Assembly: GCF_003994415.1 (NCBI RefSeq)
Contig: NZ_CP034689.1
Coordinates: 1,178,001 to 1,242,000, forward strand
Length of the DNA: 64,000 nt
Source of the DNA: Achromobacter spanius
GTDB lineage: Bacteria > Pseudomonadota > Gammaproteobacteria > Burkholderiales > Burkholderiaceae_B
Direction: 5' to 3'
Shown: positions 25,132 to 33,596 of the stretch, piece by piece
Layout: every line of letters starts with the position of its first letter
How positions within the stretch are numbered: position 1 is the stretch's first letter
Position numbers and translations under genes: made by a program
The notes under the pieces: model-generated
The model's database searches: none
Told to the model about the DNA's origin: nothing
The model's input: only the letters and a program-made list of their open reading frames with translations

Positions 25132-26373
25132 TCAGGCGCCCAGCTCGCGTTCCAGCCCCTTCGGGTTGTCGGCTAGGCGTGCACGGAATTCTTGCGCCAC
25201 GTCACCCACGTACACGTCTTCCACACCGTCCTTCAGCGCCCGCACGATGGCGGAGGCGATGGCGGCGGGGGCAACGCGCGGCGGCGGCGTGCGCTGTTCC
25301 CATTCGTGGTCGACCGGACCGGGGAATACATTCACCACCCGTACGCCCGCGCCGCGCATTTCGGCGCGCAGGCATTGGGCCAGCGACAGCGCGGCGGCCT
25401 TGGAAGCCGACCACATGCCGCGCGACGGCAGGTTCATGTGCGCGTAGATGGACAGCACGTTGACCCAGGCGGTGGCGTTGTTCACGCCGTCGGCGGCGCG
25501 GCCGCACAGGGCGGGGCCGAAGCTTTGCGCCAGGCGCATCAGGCCCAGCACGTTCACGTCCATGGCGTCGCGCGCGGTGTTCACGTCCTTGCGGTATAGC
25601 AGGCCGCCTTCGCGTTCCAGGTCGGCCGTGTTCACCAGGATTTCGACCTTGCCGCCGATGGAGGCGGCCAGCCGGTCCACGGAATCGGAGTCCGTCACGT
25701 CCAGGGCAACCGACTGCACGCGCGGGTCGGCGGCCAGCGCGTCAAAGGCGGCGTTGCGCTTCCAGGACTGCGCGTCGCCCAGGAATACCGTGGGGCAGCC
25801 CGCGTCCAGCAAGGCCCGCGCCACGGCCTGGCCCACGGCGGTCTTGCCGTCGGTGACCAGCGCGCGGCGGAATTTCGGGTCGCACGAGGTTTCGCGCAGG
25901 GTCTTGTCGTCTTCCATGTTGGGCGTGTTCCTTTCAGGCAGGGCGATCATCACGGCTTGGCCGCTGCGGTCCAGTTTCAGGGCCAGCCGCACGCGCGCGC
26001 CGTCAGCGCAGTCCTGGTGCACATGCGCCACGACGGACGGGCCGGCGTCCATCACGACGGTGCCGACGCGCCAGGGCAGGCGTTCGCGGAAATACAGGTC
26101 GTTGCTGTGATGCAAGGTGGTGCTGACCAGCAGCACGCCGTTGGGGTCGGCAGGGCGCCAGGGCAGGTGTTCCGACAGGCAGTGGCCGCAGACTTCGCGC
26201 GGCGGATATTGCACCGCGCCGCAATCGGCGCAGGTTTGCAAATCAAAGCGGCCTTCGGCGGCGGCGGCCGTCAGCCCCAGGGCCGTGCGGCTGCGCAAGC
26301 CGGGCGGCAAGGTGGGCTGGCGGGTGCGCGCAACCGGATTCTTCCGGGGCGGCTTGGCTAGCGGCTCGGTCAT
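25132..26373 (-). CDS. DUF35 OB-fold/zinc-ribbon protein fused to a degenerate SDR domain
   Basis: This 413-aa protein has two parts. Residues ~40-155 form a DUF35 unit: rubredoxin-like Cys 48, 51, 62 and 65, then an OB fold (GVLLVSTTLHHSND, GTVVMDAGPSVVAHV). DUF35 proteins partner thiolase-like proteins and bind acyl-CoA. Residues ~168-413 are an SDR domain in which key positions are altered: the glycine motif reads TDGKTAVG, NNAG reads NTAD, and the catalytic YxxxK reads W321-SASK. It therefore may not be a working dehydrogenase. The ATG at 26373 overlaps the thiolase-like stop (ATGA), as expected for partners made together. Confidence 0.85.
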   Translation of the reverse strand: MTEPLAKPPRKNPVARTRQPTLPPGLRSRTALGLTAAAAEGRFDLQTCADCGAVQYPPREVCGHCLSEHLPWRPADPNGVLLVSTTLHHSNDLYFRERLPWRVGTVVMDAGPSVVAHVHQDCADGARVRLALKLDRSGQAVMIALPERNTPNMEDDKTLRETSCDPKFRRALVTDGKTAVGQAVARALLDAGCPTVFLGDAQSWKRNAAFDALAADPRVQSVALDVTDSDSVDRLAASIGGKVEILVNTADLEREGGLLYRKDVNTARDAMDVNVLGLMRLAQSFGPALCGRAADGVNNATAWVNVLSIYAHMNLPSRGMWSASKAAALSLAQCLRAEMRGAGVRVVNVFPGPVDHEWEQRTPPPRVAPAAIASAIVRALKDGVEDVYVGDVAQEFRARLADNPKGLERELGA

Positions 26374-27539
26374 GCGTCGCTCCTTGCCAGAATGGCCGCG
26401 GCGGTGCACAGCCCACGGTCGTAATTGATCATGCCGAAACCGCTGACCATGCCGATGCGGGCATCCGGAACTTGCGTGCCGCCCGCCGTGCCGGTCAATT
26501 GGCGCAGCGCTTCGACCATGCCCAGGTAGCCGCCGGCGGCGCCCGCCTGGCCCACCGACAATTGGCCGCCGTTGGTGTTGAAGGGAAAGCTGCCATCCAC
26601 GGTGAACGTGTGGTCGCGGACGAAGGCGGGTGCGGCGCCTTTTTCGCAAAAGCCCAGGTCTTCAATCTGCATCAGATTGATGACGGGGTAGTCGTCATAG
26701 GCTTGCAGGAAGTCCATGTCGGCCGGCGTGGCGTTGGCCTGGCCGTAGAGTTCATCCACGTCCATCGTCCAGCCGCCGCGCGTCTGGATCGGGTCGTCGA
26801 TCCAGGCGTTGTGGCGTTCGATGGTGGACAGGATGCGGGCGTGGGGCAGGTTCAAGGCGCGGGCCTGCTCCTCGCGCATCACCAGGAAGGCGTCCGCGCC
26901 CGCGCAGGGCATCACGCAGTCGAACAGATGGATGGGGTCGGTGATGACGCGCGCGTCCAGGTATTGCTGCAACGTCAGCGGCTTTTTCATCAGCGCGTGC
27001 GGGTAGCGCAGCGCGTTGTCGCGTTGGGCCACGCACAGCTTGCCGAAGTCTTCGCGCGTGGCGCCGGTGGCGCGCATGTAGTGCGCGGTCAGCAGCGCGA
27101 AGCTGGCGTTGGGGCCGCCCGCGCCATAGGGGTAGACGGCGTCTTGTGCAAAGCGCGAGAACTGGCTGACGGTGTTGCGAAACGAGTCCACATGGTTGGT
27201 GTCGCCCGCGATGCAGGCCACGATGTTGGCGTCGCCCGCCTGCACGGCGCGTGCCGCGCGGCGCAAGGCCGCCACGCCGCTGGCGCCGCCCATGGGGATG
27301 TGGTCCAGCCAGCGCGGGCTCATGCCCAGGTGCTGGACCAGGCCCACGGCGGTGTCGGGCGCCAGCGTGAAGCTGGATACACACAGGCCGTCGACATCGG
27401 TCTTGGCCACGCCGGACTGCCGGATCAACGCTCCCAGCGCGCGACCCAGCCACCAGTGCGCGGCATGGGTGGAATAGCGCTCGTACGGAATGGTGACGGG
27501 CAGGGCCGCCACGATGCCGTCGTATCCCAGTCGGCTCAT
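26370..27539 (-). CDS. Thiolase-like protein lacking the usual catalytic Cys/His (SCP-x/Ltp type)
   Basis: This 389-aa thiolase-fold protein resembles the SCP-x/Ltp lipid-transfer-type thiolases (GMSPRWLDHIPMGGASGVAAL; NTNGGQLSVGQAGAAGGY). In working thiolases the first segment carries the nucleophilic Cys and the second a GHP motif; here these read GGASG and GQA. Ltp2-type proteins that pair with DUF35 are retro-aldolases rather than thiolases, and this one is translationally coupled to a DUF35 gene. I infer an acyl-CoA aldolase/lyase role. It overlaps both neighbours by 4 bp. Confidence 0.82.
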   Translation of the reverse strand: MSRLGYDGIVAALPVTIPYERYSTHAAHWWLGRALGALIRQSGVAKTDVDGLCVSSFTLAPDTAVGLVQHLGMSPRWLDHIPMGGASGVAALRRAARAVQAGDANIVACIAGDTNHVDSFRNTVSQFSRFAQDAVYPYGAGGPNASFALLTAHYMRATGATREDFGKLCVAQRDNALRYPHALMKKPLTLQQYLDARVITDPIHLFDCVMPCAGADAFLVMREEQARALNLPHARILSTIERHNAWIDDPIQTRGGWTMDVDELYGQANATPADMDFLQAYDDYPVINLMQIEDLGFCEKGAAPAFVRDHTFTVDGSFPFNTNGGQLSVGQAGAAGGYLGMVEALRQLTGTAGGTQVPDARIGMVSGFGMINYDRGLCTAAAILARSDA

Positions 27540-29170
27540 CGGGCAGGCTCCTGGCGTTTTTTCATGGCGTTGGTGTCGATGCAGCGCGCCGTGCCGGGCA
27601 AGGTCGGCGCCAGCGTTTTCATTTCGCCGCGCTGGATCTTGTTGGTGGTGGTCAGCGGCAGGCTGTCCACAAACGCCACATAGCCGGGCGCCTTGTAATA
27701 GGCCAGTTGTTGCAGGCACCACTGCACGATGCCGCGCGCGGCCTCGGTCATGGCGGCGTCATCGGCGGGCAGGGTTTCGGGCACGACGCAGGCCAGCACT
27801 TCGTCGCCACGCACGGGGTCGGGCACGGCGGCCACGGCCACGGCCTTGACCAGCGGATGCTGCATCAGCACGCTTTCCACTTCCACGGCCGAGATGTTTT
27901 CGCCGCTGCGGCGGATCACGTTTTTCTTGCGGTCCACAAAGCGCAGCGCGCCGTCGGCTTCGCGGCGCACGATGTCGCCGGTGTGAAACCAGCCGTCCTG
28001 CCAGGCCTCATCGGTGGCGGCTTCGTCTTTCAGATAACCGGCGAAGAATCCGTAACGCGGATCCTCACCCGCGTGGCGCACCAGCAGTTCGCCGGGTTCG
28101 CCCACGGTGGCGGGCTGGCCGGCGTCGGTCACGATGCGGACCTGCACATCGTCTTCCTCTCGGCCGAAGCTGCTAGTGCCGATGTAGCGGGGTTCCTGGT
28201 TGGCGATGATGACGGCGCCCGCGCCGGTCTCGGTCATGGCCCAGGCTTCCAGCAAGGGGAAGCCGAAGCGCGCTTCAAAAGGCGCGTGCAGGGTGCGGTC
28301 CACGCCCGCGCCAAAGCCGAAGCGGATGGCGGGCTGCAAGTCGCTGTCGGACGGCGCGGCCTTCATCAAGATGGCGGGCATCACGCCCAGGTAATGCAGC
28401 ACGGTGGCGCCGGAGTTGCGCACGCTGTCCCACCAGGTCTTGGGATGGAAGCGGTCCAGCGGAATCAGGCAGCCGCCCGTCAGCACCATGGCCATGGCCG
28501 AATACGCCATGGCGTTCATGTGTACCAGCGGCAGCGGGGTCAGCATGCGTTCCTGACCGGGGCGCAGCGCGGCCAGCCCGCCGATGCGCGAATACCAGCC
28601 GCCCGCGTGCAGGAAATAGCGGTTGGGCAGGATGCAGCCCTTGGGTCGGCCCGTGGTGCCGGAGGTGTACAGCAGCGCGCATTCGCTCAGTTCGGTAGGC
28701 GCGGTGTCAGCCAGCGGCGCGGCGAAGGACGCTGACGGGGGCGCGTCGTCCGGGCCCATCACACGCAAGGGGCGGCCGGCGCGCTCGGCGGCGGCCATCA
28801 GGTCGGCGTGGCGCTGGGGCAGGGCGACGGCCAGGGCGATCTCGGAGTGGCCCGTCAGGTATTCGAGTTCGGCCGCGCGCAGGTCCGGGTTGATCGGCAC
28901 GACCGACACGCCCAGCGCATTCAACGCGAACCAGTGCAGGAAGAAGGCGGGGCGGTTTTCCAGCAGCAGGCCCACGCGGTGGCCGTGGCCGTAGCCCGCT
29001 GCCGCGTAGGCGGCGCGCAGCGTTTCAATGGCGTCGGCCGCGCGACCATACGACAGTTCGCCAGCGGCTATGCCATAAACATCGGCCGTTTCCGGCAGGA
29101 TGCACAAGAAGGGCTGGGCGCCATAACGGGCGGCGGTGTCGCTGAAAGCCTGATGGACGGTGGTGTTCAC
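27536..29170 (-). CDS. AMP-forming acyl-CoA synthetase
   Basis: This 544-aa ANL-family enzyme activates a carboxylic acid to its CoA thioester through an acyl-adenylate. The motifs are complete: YTSGTTGRPKG (P loop), AWAMTETGAG (A5), GWFHTGDIVRREADGAL (A7), FVDRKKNVIRRSGENIS (A8) and the C-terminal TTTNKIQRGEM with the adenylation Lys. The closest style is CaiC/crotonobetaine- or aryl-CoA ligases. It lies between the oxygenase and thiolase-like genes, so the acid may be an oxygenase product or the compound imported by the nearby ABC transporter. Confidence 0.9.
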   Translation of the reverse strand: MNTTVHQAFSDTAARYGAQPFLCILPETADVYGIAAGELSYGRAADAIETLRAAYAAAGYGHGHRVGLLLENRPAFFLHWFALNALGVSVVPINPDLRAAELEYLTGHSEIALAVALPQRHADLMAAAERAGRPLRVMGPDDAPPSASFAAPLADTAPTELSECALLYTSGTTGRPKGCILPNRYFLHAGGWYSRIGGLAALRPGQERMLTPLPLVHMNAMAYSAMAMVLTGGCLIPLDRFHPKTWWDSVRNSGATVLHYLGVMPAILMKAAPSDSDLQPAIRFGFGAGVDRTLHAPFEARFGFPLLEAWAMTETGAGAVIIANQEPRYIGTSSFGREEDDVQVRIVTDAGQPATVGEPGELLVRHAGEDPRYGFFAGYLKDEAATDEAWQDGWFHTGDIVRREADGALRFVDRKKNVIRRSGENISAVEVESVLMQHPLVKAVAVAAVPDPVRGDEVLACVVPETLPADDAAMTEAARGIVQWCLQQLAYYKAPGYVAFVDSLPLTTTNKIQRGEMKTLAPTLPGTARCIDTNAMKKRQEPAR

Positions 29171-29179
29171 ACGCCGCTC

Positions 29180-29671
29180 CTACATGAACAATTGGATGTT
29201 GCCGAAGGCGGCATCGCAGTTGACCAGGTCAACGCGCTTCAAGCGGATGCGCAGCGCGCCGTCCTGTTCCACCAGGTGGTGCGTGGCCCAGCCGGCGAAC
29301 AGCGTCTGCGTGTCCTGCCGGGTTTCAACATAGTGAAAGGCGGTGCGCACCACATGGCGGCCTTCGGCGGGCGCGGCATCAGGGTGGTCGTGTTCCACCG
29401 TGGGCGCTTGCAGCAGATGATGGCAACGGCTTTTTGGCTGCTGCGAAAACGTGCGCTGGCCGGCCAGCCGTTCCACGCGCACGCGCAACAGCAGCTTGTC
29501 TTCGTACATCAGGGAAGCGTGCAGCTTCGGATCCGTCTGGCCATGGGCCAGCGGCATCCAGTAGTAGCCGTCTTCCGTGTACAGGTTCAGCCAGTCCTCA
29601 AAGCGCAGCTCGTCCAAGAGGCGCGCTTCGGCGTAGACAAAATCGATCAACTCGCGGTCGCTTGCGCTCAT
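29180..29671 (-). CDS. Aromatic-ring hydroxylase beta subunit (second set)
   Basis: This 163-aa NTF2-like small subunit belongs to the second Rieske oxygenase. It begins SASDRELIDFVYAEARLLDEL, with WLNLYTEDGYYWMPL typical of benzoate/anthranilate-group beta subunits. Its ATG overlaps the alpha-subunit stop (ATGA). It differs clearly from the beta subunit at 2766, so the two sets are not a recent duplication. Confidence 0.88.
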   Translation of the reverse strand: MSASDRELIDFVYAEARLLDELRFEDWLNLYTEDGYYWMPLAHGQTDPKLHASLMYEDKLLLRVRVERLAGQRTFSQQPKSRCHHLLQAPTVEHDHPDAAPAEGRHVVRTAFHYVETRQDTQTLFAGWATHHLVEQDGALRIRLKRVDLVNCDAAFGNIQLFM

Positions 29672-30987
29672 ACCGACTCCGGTCCGGTCATGTAGCGGCC
29701 CCATGCGCGGTATTGGTTGCGCATCTGCCATTCGTTGGTGCCGTTGGTGGTGACGTTTTTCTGGCCGGCCTCATCGGGCGTAAACAGCCGGCCCACGTTG
29801 ACCCAGTCACGCGCGCGCGAATTCAAGCCGTCTTGCGCGCGTTCGTACATTTCCAGGTCGTCATGGCCGACGACAGACGTGGGCGCGTTGATCAACCGGT
29901 TGTACATCAGCGTGCGTTCCAGCAGCAGGTCGGGCGCGCCGACCAGGCGGAACGTCCACGACTCCACCAGCGTGCGGTCGGCGGCGATGGGCTTGAAGAT
30001 GCGCAGCGTCTGGATCGGGCCTTTCACCATGATGTTGGGGAAGTACACGGTGTTGTGGCGCACGTCGCCCAAAATTTGCTTGGCGCGTTCCTCGCCGTAG
30101 GCGGCAACCATCGAATCCCAATAGCCCGGCACGCCGGAGTACGAGGCATGGATGGAGTCCGACACGCCGGTATGGCCGTGGCCGTTTTCCCACACGCGGA
30201 TGCCCATGTTCTCGAAGAATTCATAGGGCGAGATAAACGGCGCGAACAGTTCCACCGCCATGGGCTTGGGCGTGCCTGCGGGCGCTTGCTCCCAGACCTT
30301 CACGGCGGTGCCGGCCGACGATTCGTGCGCCACCATCGGGTGGCAGGTGTCGGTCTGGTTGTCGACCAGCATCTTCCAGTTGCAGCGGTGCATATAGCGC
30401 AGCACACCGCCGGCCACTTCCAGCCGGCCCTCGGGCGAGCGGTCAACCATGTTGTCCAGCGTGGACAAGGATTCGCCAAAGAATTCTTCGAACGACTGGC
30501 CTTCCGGGTTCAGGCGGCAGAACACGAAACCGCGATGGTTCTTCACATCCTTGACGGCGGCCATGCCCTGGCTGGCTTCGCAGTTTTCCAGGCCGGTGTT
30601 CTCGTAGCCCTTCTTCAGCGGTATCGACAGCAGGCTGCCGTCGGTCTTGAAGGTCCACGCGTGATAGGGGCAGCGAAAGAACTTGCCGGTGTTGCCGCAG
30701 GCCTCGCCCGCCACCATCGTGCCCTTGTGGGGGCAGCGGTTGTGCAGCACGCGCACGCTCTTGTCGCTGTGGCGCACCATCACCACGGGCTGGTTGCCGA
30801 TGGTGGTGGTGATGTAGTCGCCGTTGTTCGGCACCTGGCTGTCGTGGCCGACGTAGACCCAGGTGTTGGCGTACAGGCGCTCCATCTCCAGGTCGAACAA
30901 TTCCTGGTCGATGAACAGGTCCTTGTGGACTTCCGTGTCGCGCAGCAGGGCGCGGATGGCGTCGGGGTTGTCGCGGTATTTGGCCAT
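29668..30987 (-). CDS. Rieske non-heme iron oxygenase alpha subunit (second set)
   Basis: This 439-aa catalytic subunit has a Rieske domain (CPHKG, CPYHAW) and the iron-binding pattern D-x2-H-x4-H in VDNQTDTCHPMVAHES. The N-terminal ELFDLEMERLYANTWVYVGH and the length place it with group II two-component dioxygenases (benzoate/anthranilate-like), which pair with a VanB-type reductase such as the one encoded just upstream. The ATG at 30987 has AAGGAAG upstream. No separate ferredoxin is needed because the reductase carries a [2Fe-2S] domain. The substrate is unknown; IorAB-type, CoA-ligase and aldolase-like neighbours suggest an aromatic or indolic acid. Confidence 0.9.
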   Translation of the reverse strand: MAKYRDNPDAIRALLRDTEVHKDLFIDQELFDLEMERLYANTWVYVGHDSQVPNNGDYITTTIGNQPVVMVRHSDKSVRVLHNRCPHKGTMVAGEACGNTGKFFRCPYHAWTFKTDGSLLSIPLKKGYENTGLENCEASQGMAAVKDVKNHRGFVFCRLNPEGQSFEEFFGESLSTLDNMVDRSPEGRLEVAGGVLRYMHRCNWKMLVDNQTDTCHPMVAHESSAGTAVKVWEQAPAGTPKPMAVELFAPFISPYEFFENMGIRVWENGHGHTGVSDSIHASYSGVPGYWDSMVAAYGEERAKQILGDVRHNTVYFPNIMVKGPIQTLRIFKPIAADRTLVESWTFRLVGAPDLLLERTLMYNRLINAPTSVVGHDDLEMYERAQDGLNSRARDWVNVGRLFTPDEAGQKNVTTNGTNEWQMRNQYRAWGRYMTGPESV

Positions 30988-31018
30988 GGTCGCTTCCTTG
31001 TCGTCGGGGCCGGCGGCC

Positions 31019-31996
31019 TTACAGGTCCAGCACCAGGCGCGCGGATTTCGCGCGCGAGATGCAGATCTGGATGATCTTGCCGCTGGCCTTCTCGGTGTCC
31101 GAGAGGTAGTAGTCGCGATGGTCAGGCTCGCCTTCCAGCACGGTTGCCTGACAGACGCCGCATTCACCGCGCTTGCAGTCGTACATCGGGTCGCAGCCTT
31201 CTTCTTCCATGACGTCGACGATGGTCTTGTCGGCGGGGATGGTCAGCGTGCGGCCGGATTGGCGCAGTTCCACTTCAAAGGCTTGGTCGCCGGCTTGCGC
31301 GGCGGCGGTGACGAAGAGTTCGAAGTGGATGTGGGCATCCGGCCAATGGCGGGCCTTGGCGCCGGCGATGACGGCGTCGATCAGGCCCTTGGGGCCGCAC
31401 ACGTACAGGTGCTGGCGGGGGTTGGAGGCGGCCAGCAACGCTTGCAGGTCGAAGCGGCAGGCGGGGTCGTCGTCCGCGTGCACGGTCAGGCTGCTGCCTG
31501 CCAGCGCTTCGAGTTCAGGCAGGAAGGCCAGTTGATCCTTGCTGCGGCCACAGTAGTGCAGATGAAAGTCGCGGCCGGCGGCTTTCAGCGCGGCGGCCAT
31601 GGAGGCCACCGGCGTGATGCCGATGCCGCCCGCGATCAGCACCACGGGTTCGTCGCCTGCCGGCGATTCATGCAGCGGGAAATCGTTCTTGGGGCCTTCG
31701 ACGCCAAGCGTGTCGCCTTCGGCCAGCGCGTGCATGTGGCGCGATCCGCCCTGGCTGGTTTCCTCCAGCCGCACACCCAAGCGGTATTCCGTGGGCTGCG
31801 CGAACTGGCCGGCGTCGGGCGTCAGTTGCACCAGCGAATAGCAGCGCGGTTCGCGCAGGCCGGGCACGGTGACTTTCAAATGCGCGCCGGGGCCGAAGGC
31901 GGGCAGCGGCCCGGCGTCTTCGCGCGCCAGGCGGAAGGATCGAATCAGCGGCGACTCTTGCCGGACTTCGCGGATGATGAGTTTCAGTGTCTGCAC
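31019..31996 (-). CDS. PDR/VanB-type oxygenase reductase
   Basis: This 325-aa flavin/[2Fe-2S] reductase passes electrons from NAD(P)H to the oxygenase. The order is FMN-binding barrel (PRCYSLVQL), NAD domain (VLIAGGIGITPVASM, YVCGPKGLIDAV), then a plant-type ferredoxin domain with CKRGECGVCQATVL and a final Cys near CIS. This is the phthalate-dioxygenase-reductase/VanB arrangement. It lies 31 bp upstream of the alpha-subunit gene and follows the iorB-like gene by 42 bp. Confidence 0.92.
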   Translation of the reverse strand: MQTLKLIIREVRQESPLIRSFRLAREDAGPLPAFGPGAHLKVTVPGLREPRCYSLVQLTPDAGQFAQPTEYRLGVRLEETSQGGSRHMHALAEGDTLGVEGPKNDFPLHESPAGDEPVVLIAGGIGITPVASMAAALKAAGRDFHLHYCGRSKDQLAFLPELEALAGSSLTVHADDDPACRFDLQALLAASNPRQHLYVCGPKGLIDAVIAGAKARHWPDAHIHFELFVTAAAQAGDQAFEVELRQSGRTLTIPADKTIVDVMEEEGCDPMYDCKRGECGVCQATVLEGEPDHRDYYLSDTEKASGKIIQICISRAKSARLVLDL

Positions 31997-32038
31997 GGCG
32001 TTTGTCTCTATCGGTATTCCGGTATTCGGGTCTTTGGA

Positions 32039-33583
32039 TCAGGCCGCCAGCTTTTCAGCCATCTGGCGTTCCATGGGGGCGCAGCTTTCGTTGGCCAGCG
32101 CGGTCTCGCGCAAGGCGCGCAACGAGGCGGCGGCGTCAGGCCGGCCCACCAGTTGTTCAGCCGCCGCAAGCAACTGGCGGTACTTGCCGCCACCGCGCAC
32201 ATGCGTGTCGCTATAGCCCTTGACCAGGCGGCGGCAGTTCACGGTTTCAACCGCCAGCGCGTAGTCTCGTGGCGCGAGTCGGGTGATCAGGTCCAGCCAT
32301 TGCCGCAGGCCTTCAGTTTCAATCTGATGGCGCAGCGTGCGGCGGCGAAAGCGGCGCATGCCGGCCAGCGAATACAGCATTAGGAAACCGCTCAGCGTGC
32401 CGCTTTGCATCAGCCGGCCCTTGCCCAACCGGCGTTCCACAAAACCGCCGAAGGCCTTGGAACTTTCCAGCCAGCGGCCCAGGCCCGTGGGCATCGTGCC
32501 GCAGATTTCTTCCAGGCGTGGGTGCATGTAGTCGGTGGTCATGACCAGTTGGTCGGCGCGCGCGCCCACTTCGCGACGCACTCGTTCAAAGCGCGTGCCG
32601 CGCGTTTTCAGATCGGCCACGCGGATCACGTCGTCGTAGGCCATGGCGGTGGCGACGTAGCGCGCGGCGGCACAGGTCAGCGCCCAGCCTTGGGCATCGC
32701 CGCCGTGTTGCGCATCCAGGTCGCGTAGCGCCTTCATGTGGCGCAGATAGTCGGCGGCGTAGGCGGCGTCCTGGAATTCAAGCTGGCGGCGCACGCCAGC
32801 CGTCAGCATGGGCTGCGCACAGGCGGGGAAGTCGCGCTTGATGGTGTCCAGCAGCGCTTGCGTCTTCGGGCTGGCGGCGCGTTCGGGCACGTCGGCCACG
32901 GGCCGCGTCAGGTCAATGGCGGCGGGTTGGGCGGGCGCCTGATGCGCCGCGTCGAAACCCAGCGCGAAGGCGCGCAGGCTGGCGTCCACGCCCAGGCCGG
33001 CGCGGCGCACGGTCGCTTCGAAATCTTCGCGCGTGAAGGGCAGGGCGCCGCTGCCGGCCACCGCGCCGAACAGGCTGGCGCTGATGACGCTGCCGGCGCG
33101 GTCTGCCAGGTCTTGCAAGTCAAAGCACAGGAAGCGCTTGGCGGCGGCGCGGCCGGCTTCCAGCACTTTGTTGGGGTCGGCAATGCCGTTGCCGGGCGCG
33201 GACTTTTCGCTGACGGCGTAGCTGCGATGTGATGACGACAGCAACACCGTGCGTTCCGGTGTGACCAGGCCGCGCTGGATGGCGCGGCCGCCTTCCATCA
33301 ATTCGGCGGCCACGACCAGGTCCACGTCGCCGGGCGTGGGCATCAAGGCCAACGCGGGCGCGCGGCCGGCGCGTGCCACGTCGGCTTCGGGCAGCAGTTC
33401 CAGGTAGTAGATGGTGGCGCCCGTGCGCTGCGCCACGCCGGGCACGGAAGTCGTCTGCGCCCACCAGCCGGCGTGCTCGGCCATGTCGACGATCCAGTCG
33501 GCCAGCACGCCGCCGCCCTGGCCGCCCATGGCCAGGATGGCGATCTTGATCGGGTTGCCTTGCTGCATTGCCACCGGGTTCAT
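32039..33583 (-). CDS. Indolepyruvate ferredoxin oxidoreductase beta-type subunit
   Basis: This 514-aa protein has an N-terminal pyruvate/ketoisovalerate oxidoreductase gamma domain (KIAILAMGGQGGGVLADWIV, TTSVPGVAQRTGATIYYLEL) and a long C-terminal region (GYSDTHVRGGGKY) found in bacterial IorB-like proteins (about 500 aa) but absent from the ~200-aa archaeal IorB. With the adjacent alpha-type subunit it would decarboxylate an arylpyruvate to an aryl-acetyl-CoA and pass electrons to ferredoxin or another carrier. It starts 13 bp after the alpha-type gene. The substrate is not proven. Confidence 0.85.
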   Translation of the reverse strand: MNPVAMQQGNPIKIAILAMGGQGGGVLADWIVDMAEHAGWWAQTTSVPGVAQRTGATIYYLELLPEADVARAGRAPALALMPTPGDVDLVVAAELMEGGRAIQRGLVTPERTVLLSSSHRSYAVSEKSAPGNGIADPNKVLEAGRAAAKRFLCFDLQDLADRAGSVISASLFGAVAGSGALPFTREDFEATVRRAGLGVDASLRAFALGFDAAHQAPAQPAAIDLTRPVADVPERAASPKTQALLDTIKRDFPACAQPMLTAGVRRQLEFQDAAYAADYLRHMKALRDLDAQHGGDAQGWALTCAAARYVATAMAYDDVIRVADLKTRGTRFERVRREVGARADQLVMTTDYMHPRLEEICGTMPTGLGRWLESSKAFGGFVERRLGKGRLMQSGTLSGFLMLYSLAGMRRFRRRTLRHQIETEGLRQWLDLITRLAPRDYALAVETVNCRRLVKGYSDTHVRGGGKYRQLLAAAEQLVGRPDAAASLRALRETALANESCAPMERQMAEKLAA

Positions 33584-33596
33584 GAAGGGCTAGTCC

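Noticed and set aside
26370..27539. Ordinary acetyl-CoA acetyltransferase
   Set aside because: The Cys and His needed for thiolase catalysis are not at their positions, and the partner gene encodes DUF35.
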